Source of the DNA: Rothia dentocariosa ATCC 17931
GTDB lineage: Bacteria > Actinomycetota > Actinomycetes > Actinomycetales > Micrococcaceae
NCBI RefSeq assembly: GCF_000164695.2
Contig: NC_014643.1
Location: 1,798,001-1,862,000, forward strand
DNA length: 64,000 nt
Direction of reading: 5' to 3'
Position 1 is the first letter of the stretch. Each line of letters starts with the position of its first letter. Under the pieces are notes generated by a model. It had not been told where the DNA came from. It was given only the letters and a program-made list of their open reading frames with translations, and did no database searches. A program made the position numbers and the translations under genes. This document shows, piece after piece, positions 63,354 to 64,000 of the stretch.

Positions 63354-63977
63354 ATGGAATCTGAAGAGACCACTGCGTCTGCCGCTGGTTCAACAGCATC
63401 GCATAAATCTGTTACGCGCATACTCTCATCACGCGGCGCATGGGTAGTCGGGATTCTAACGGCTCTTACTATTTTTTTCATTGACCAGGGCACAAAACTT
63501 CTGGTGGTTACCAAGATGCAGATTGGGGAGCGCATCCCCGTGATCGATGGTCTTCTGTGGTGGTATTCCATCAGGAATTCTGGCGCTGCCTTTTCTCTCG
63601 GCGAGAATGCAACCTGGATATTTACGGTTATTATGGCGCTTGCCGCTGTAACCGTCCTTTACCTCTTCCGAAGGACGCGGGCTCTGAACTGGACCCTTGC
63701 CCTTGGAGGGCTGCTGGGCGGTGTTCTCGGAAACCTTTTTGATCGTCTTTTCCGTGAGCCAGGATTCGGTATGGGACACGTGGTGGACTTTATTTCGGTG
63801 CCTAACTTTGCCATCTTTAATATTGCCGATTCGGCGATCTGCGTTTGTATGGCTTTAATCGTACTGCTTAACTTCCGTGGCATAACGCTGCTCGGTACAC
63901 GTGCTAAATCCTCTGCGAAGAAGGCTTCCGCACTATCTACCCACGTGAAAACTCAGAAGATCTCCGAAGGGGAATAA
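63354..63977 (+). CDS. lspA: Signal peptidase II (lipoprotein)
   Basis: An aspartic membrane protease that cleaves the signal peptide of lipidated prolipoproteins. Four membrane helices are visible, with RNSGAAFSLGEN and the catalytic dyad Asp145 in GHVVDFISVPNF and Asp159 in FNIADS. At 207 aa it carries about 25 extra N-terminal residues and a basic C-terminal tail. GAGGAG precedes the ATG. It is followed directly by a probable rluD, the classical lspA-rluD pairing. Confidence 0.95.
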   Translation: MESEETTASAAGSTASHKSVTRILSSRGAWVVGILTALTIFFIDQGTKLLVVTKMQIGERIPVIDGLLWWYSIRNSGAAFSLGENATWIFTVIMALAAVTVLYLFRRTRALNWTLALGGLLGGVLGNLFDRLFREPGFGMGHVVDFISVPNFAIFNIADSAICVCMALIVLLNFRGITLLGTRAKSSAKKASALSTHVKTQKISEGE

Positions 63978-64000
63978 TTGACCGATAATGTTGCGCCAGC
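63978..64000 (+). CDS. Start of a gene, probably rluD-type pseudouridine synthase (partial)
   Basis: A TTG immediately after the lspA stop, with GAAGGGGA just before it, opens a frame (LTDNVAP) that runs off the window. lspA is usually followed by an RluA/RluD-family pseudouridine synthase gene, so that is the likely identity; seven codons cannot prove it. Confidence 0.4.

Overview
This window looks like the core chromosome of a mid-GC actinobacterium of the family Micrococcaceae, most likely the genus Rothia. The evidence is the gene content and order: rluB-tyrA-cmk-der, gcvH-ftsR-merR, fadD/plsC/aroG/pknL/Rv2175c-like/idsA, then a dcw cluster without ftsA that ends sepF-yggT-divIVA-lspA. 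A mycothione reductase, an L-lysine-type MurE motif (DDPH) and SD-led genes with GTG or TTG starts agree with this. The genus is inferred from remembered family and synteny knowledge; no database was searched. No prophage, CRISPR array, insertion sequence or integron is visible.

Layout. 0-4.8 kb: a + strand run of a 23S pseudouridine synthase, prephenate dehydrogenase, CMP kinase and Der GTPase, closed by a strong terminator. 4.8-13 kb: an accessory-looking stretch with a flavodoxin-fold oxidoreductase, tRNA-Pro(GGG), a lactate permease behind a long structured leader, a DUF1304 membrane protein, three DNA-alkylation-repair-type genes (tag, ogt, a MagIII-like glycosylase), an orphan TPR/membrane protein, a frameshifted gene, and two copies of a palindromic element in opposite orientation. 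13-18.6 kb: glycerol catabolism (glpD, glpF, glpK on the - strand) with a divergent SorC-type regulator. 18.6-23.7 kb: a LysR regulator divergent from a bifunctional putA. 23.9-26.7 kb: gcvH and two MerR-type regulators (FtsR-like and Rv1830-like), with garA and the DUF151 gene missing from their usual places. 26.8-29.2 kb: an orphan ParA-like ATPase and mycothione reductase. 29.3-33.4 kb: acyl-CoA ligase, esterase and PlsC (lipid metabolism). 33.5-38.4 kb: class II DAHP synthase, a PknL-type kinase divergent from its likely DNA-binding partner, and a polyprenyl diphosphate synthase. 38.6-40.6 kb: dinB and a DUF3040 protein. 40.7-64 kb: the division and cell-wall cluster mraZ-rsmH-ftsL-ftsI-murE-murF-mraY-murD-ftsW-murG-murC-ftsQ-ftsZ-pgeF-yggS-sepF-yggT-divIVA-lspA, running into a probable rluD.

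How it fits together. The right third makes lipid II (MurC to MurG, MraY), flips or polymerises it at the septum (FtsW, FtsI, FtsQ, FtsL) and positions the Z-ring (FtsZ, SepF, DivIVA). FtsR at 24.7 kb is a plausible activator of ftsZ, and MraZ probably controls its own operon through three TGGAG repeats spaced exactly 10 bp apart. The left half handles carbon entry (lactate, glycerol, proline) and DNA repair. The most interesting unexplained signals are the lldP leader with two mutually exclusive hairpins next to the ribosome binding site, the inverted pair of palindromic elements, a second MraZ-like repeat array after dinB, a 3-methyladenine glycosylase lacking most of its zinc ligands, and the ftsZ leader, which carries a 23-bp palindrome and a terminator-like hairpin.
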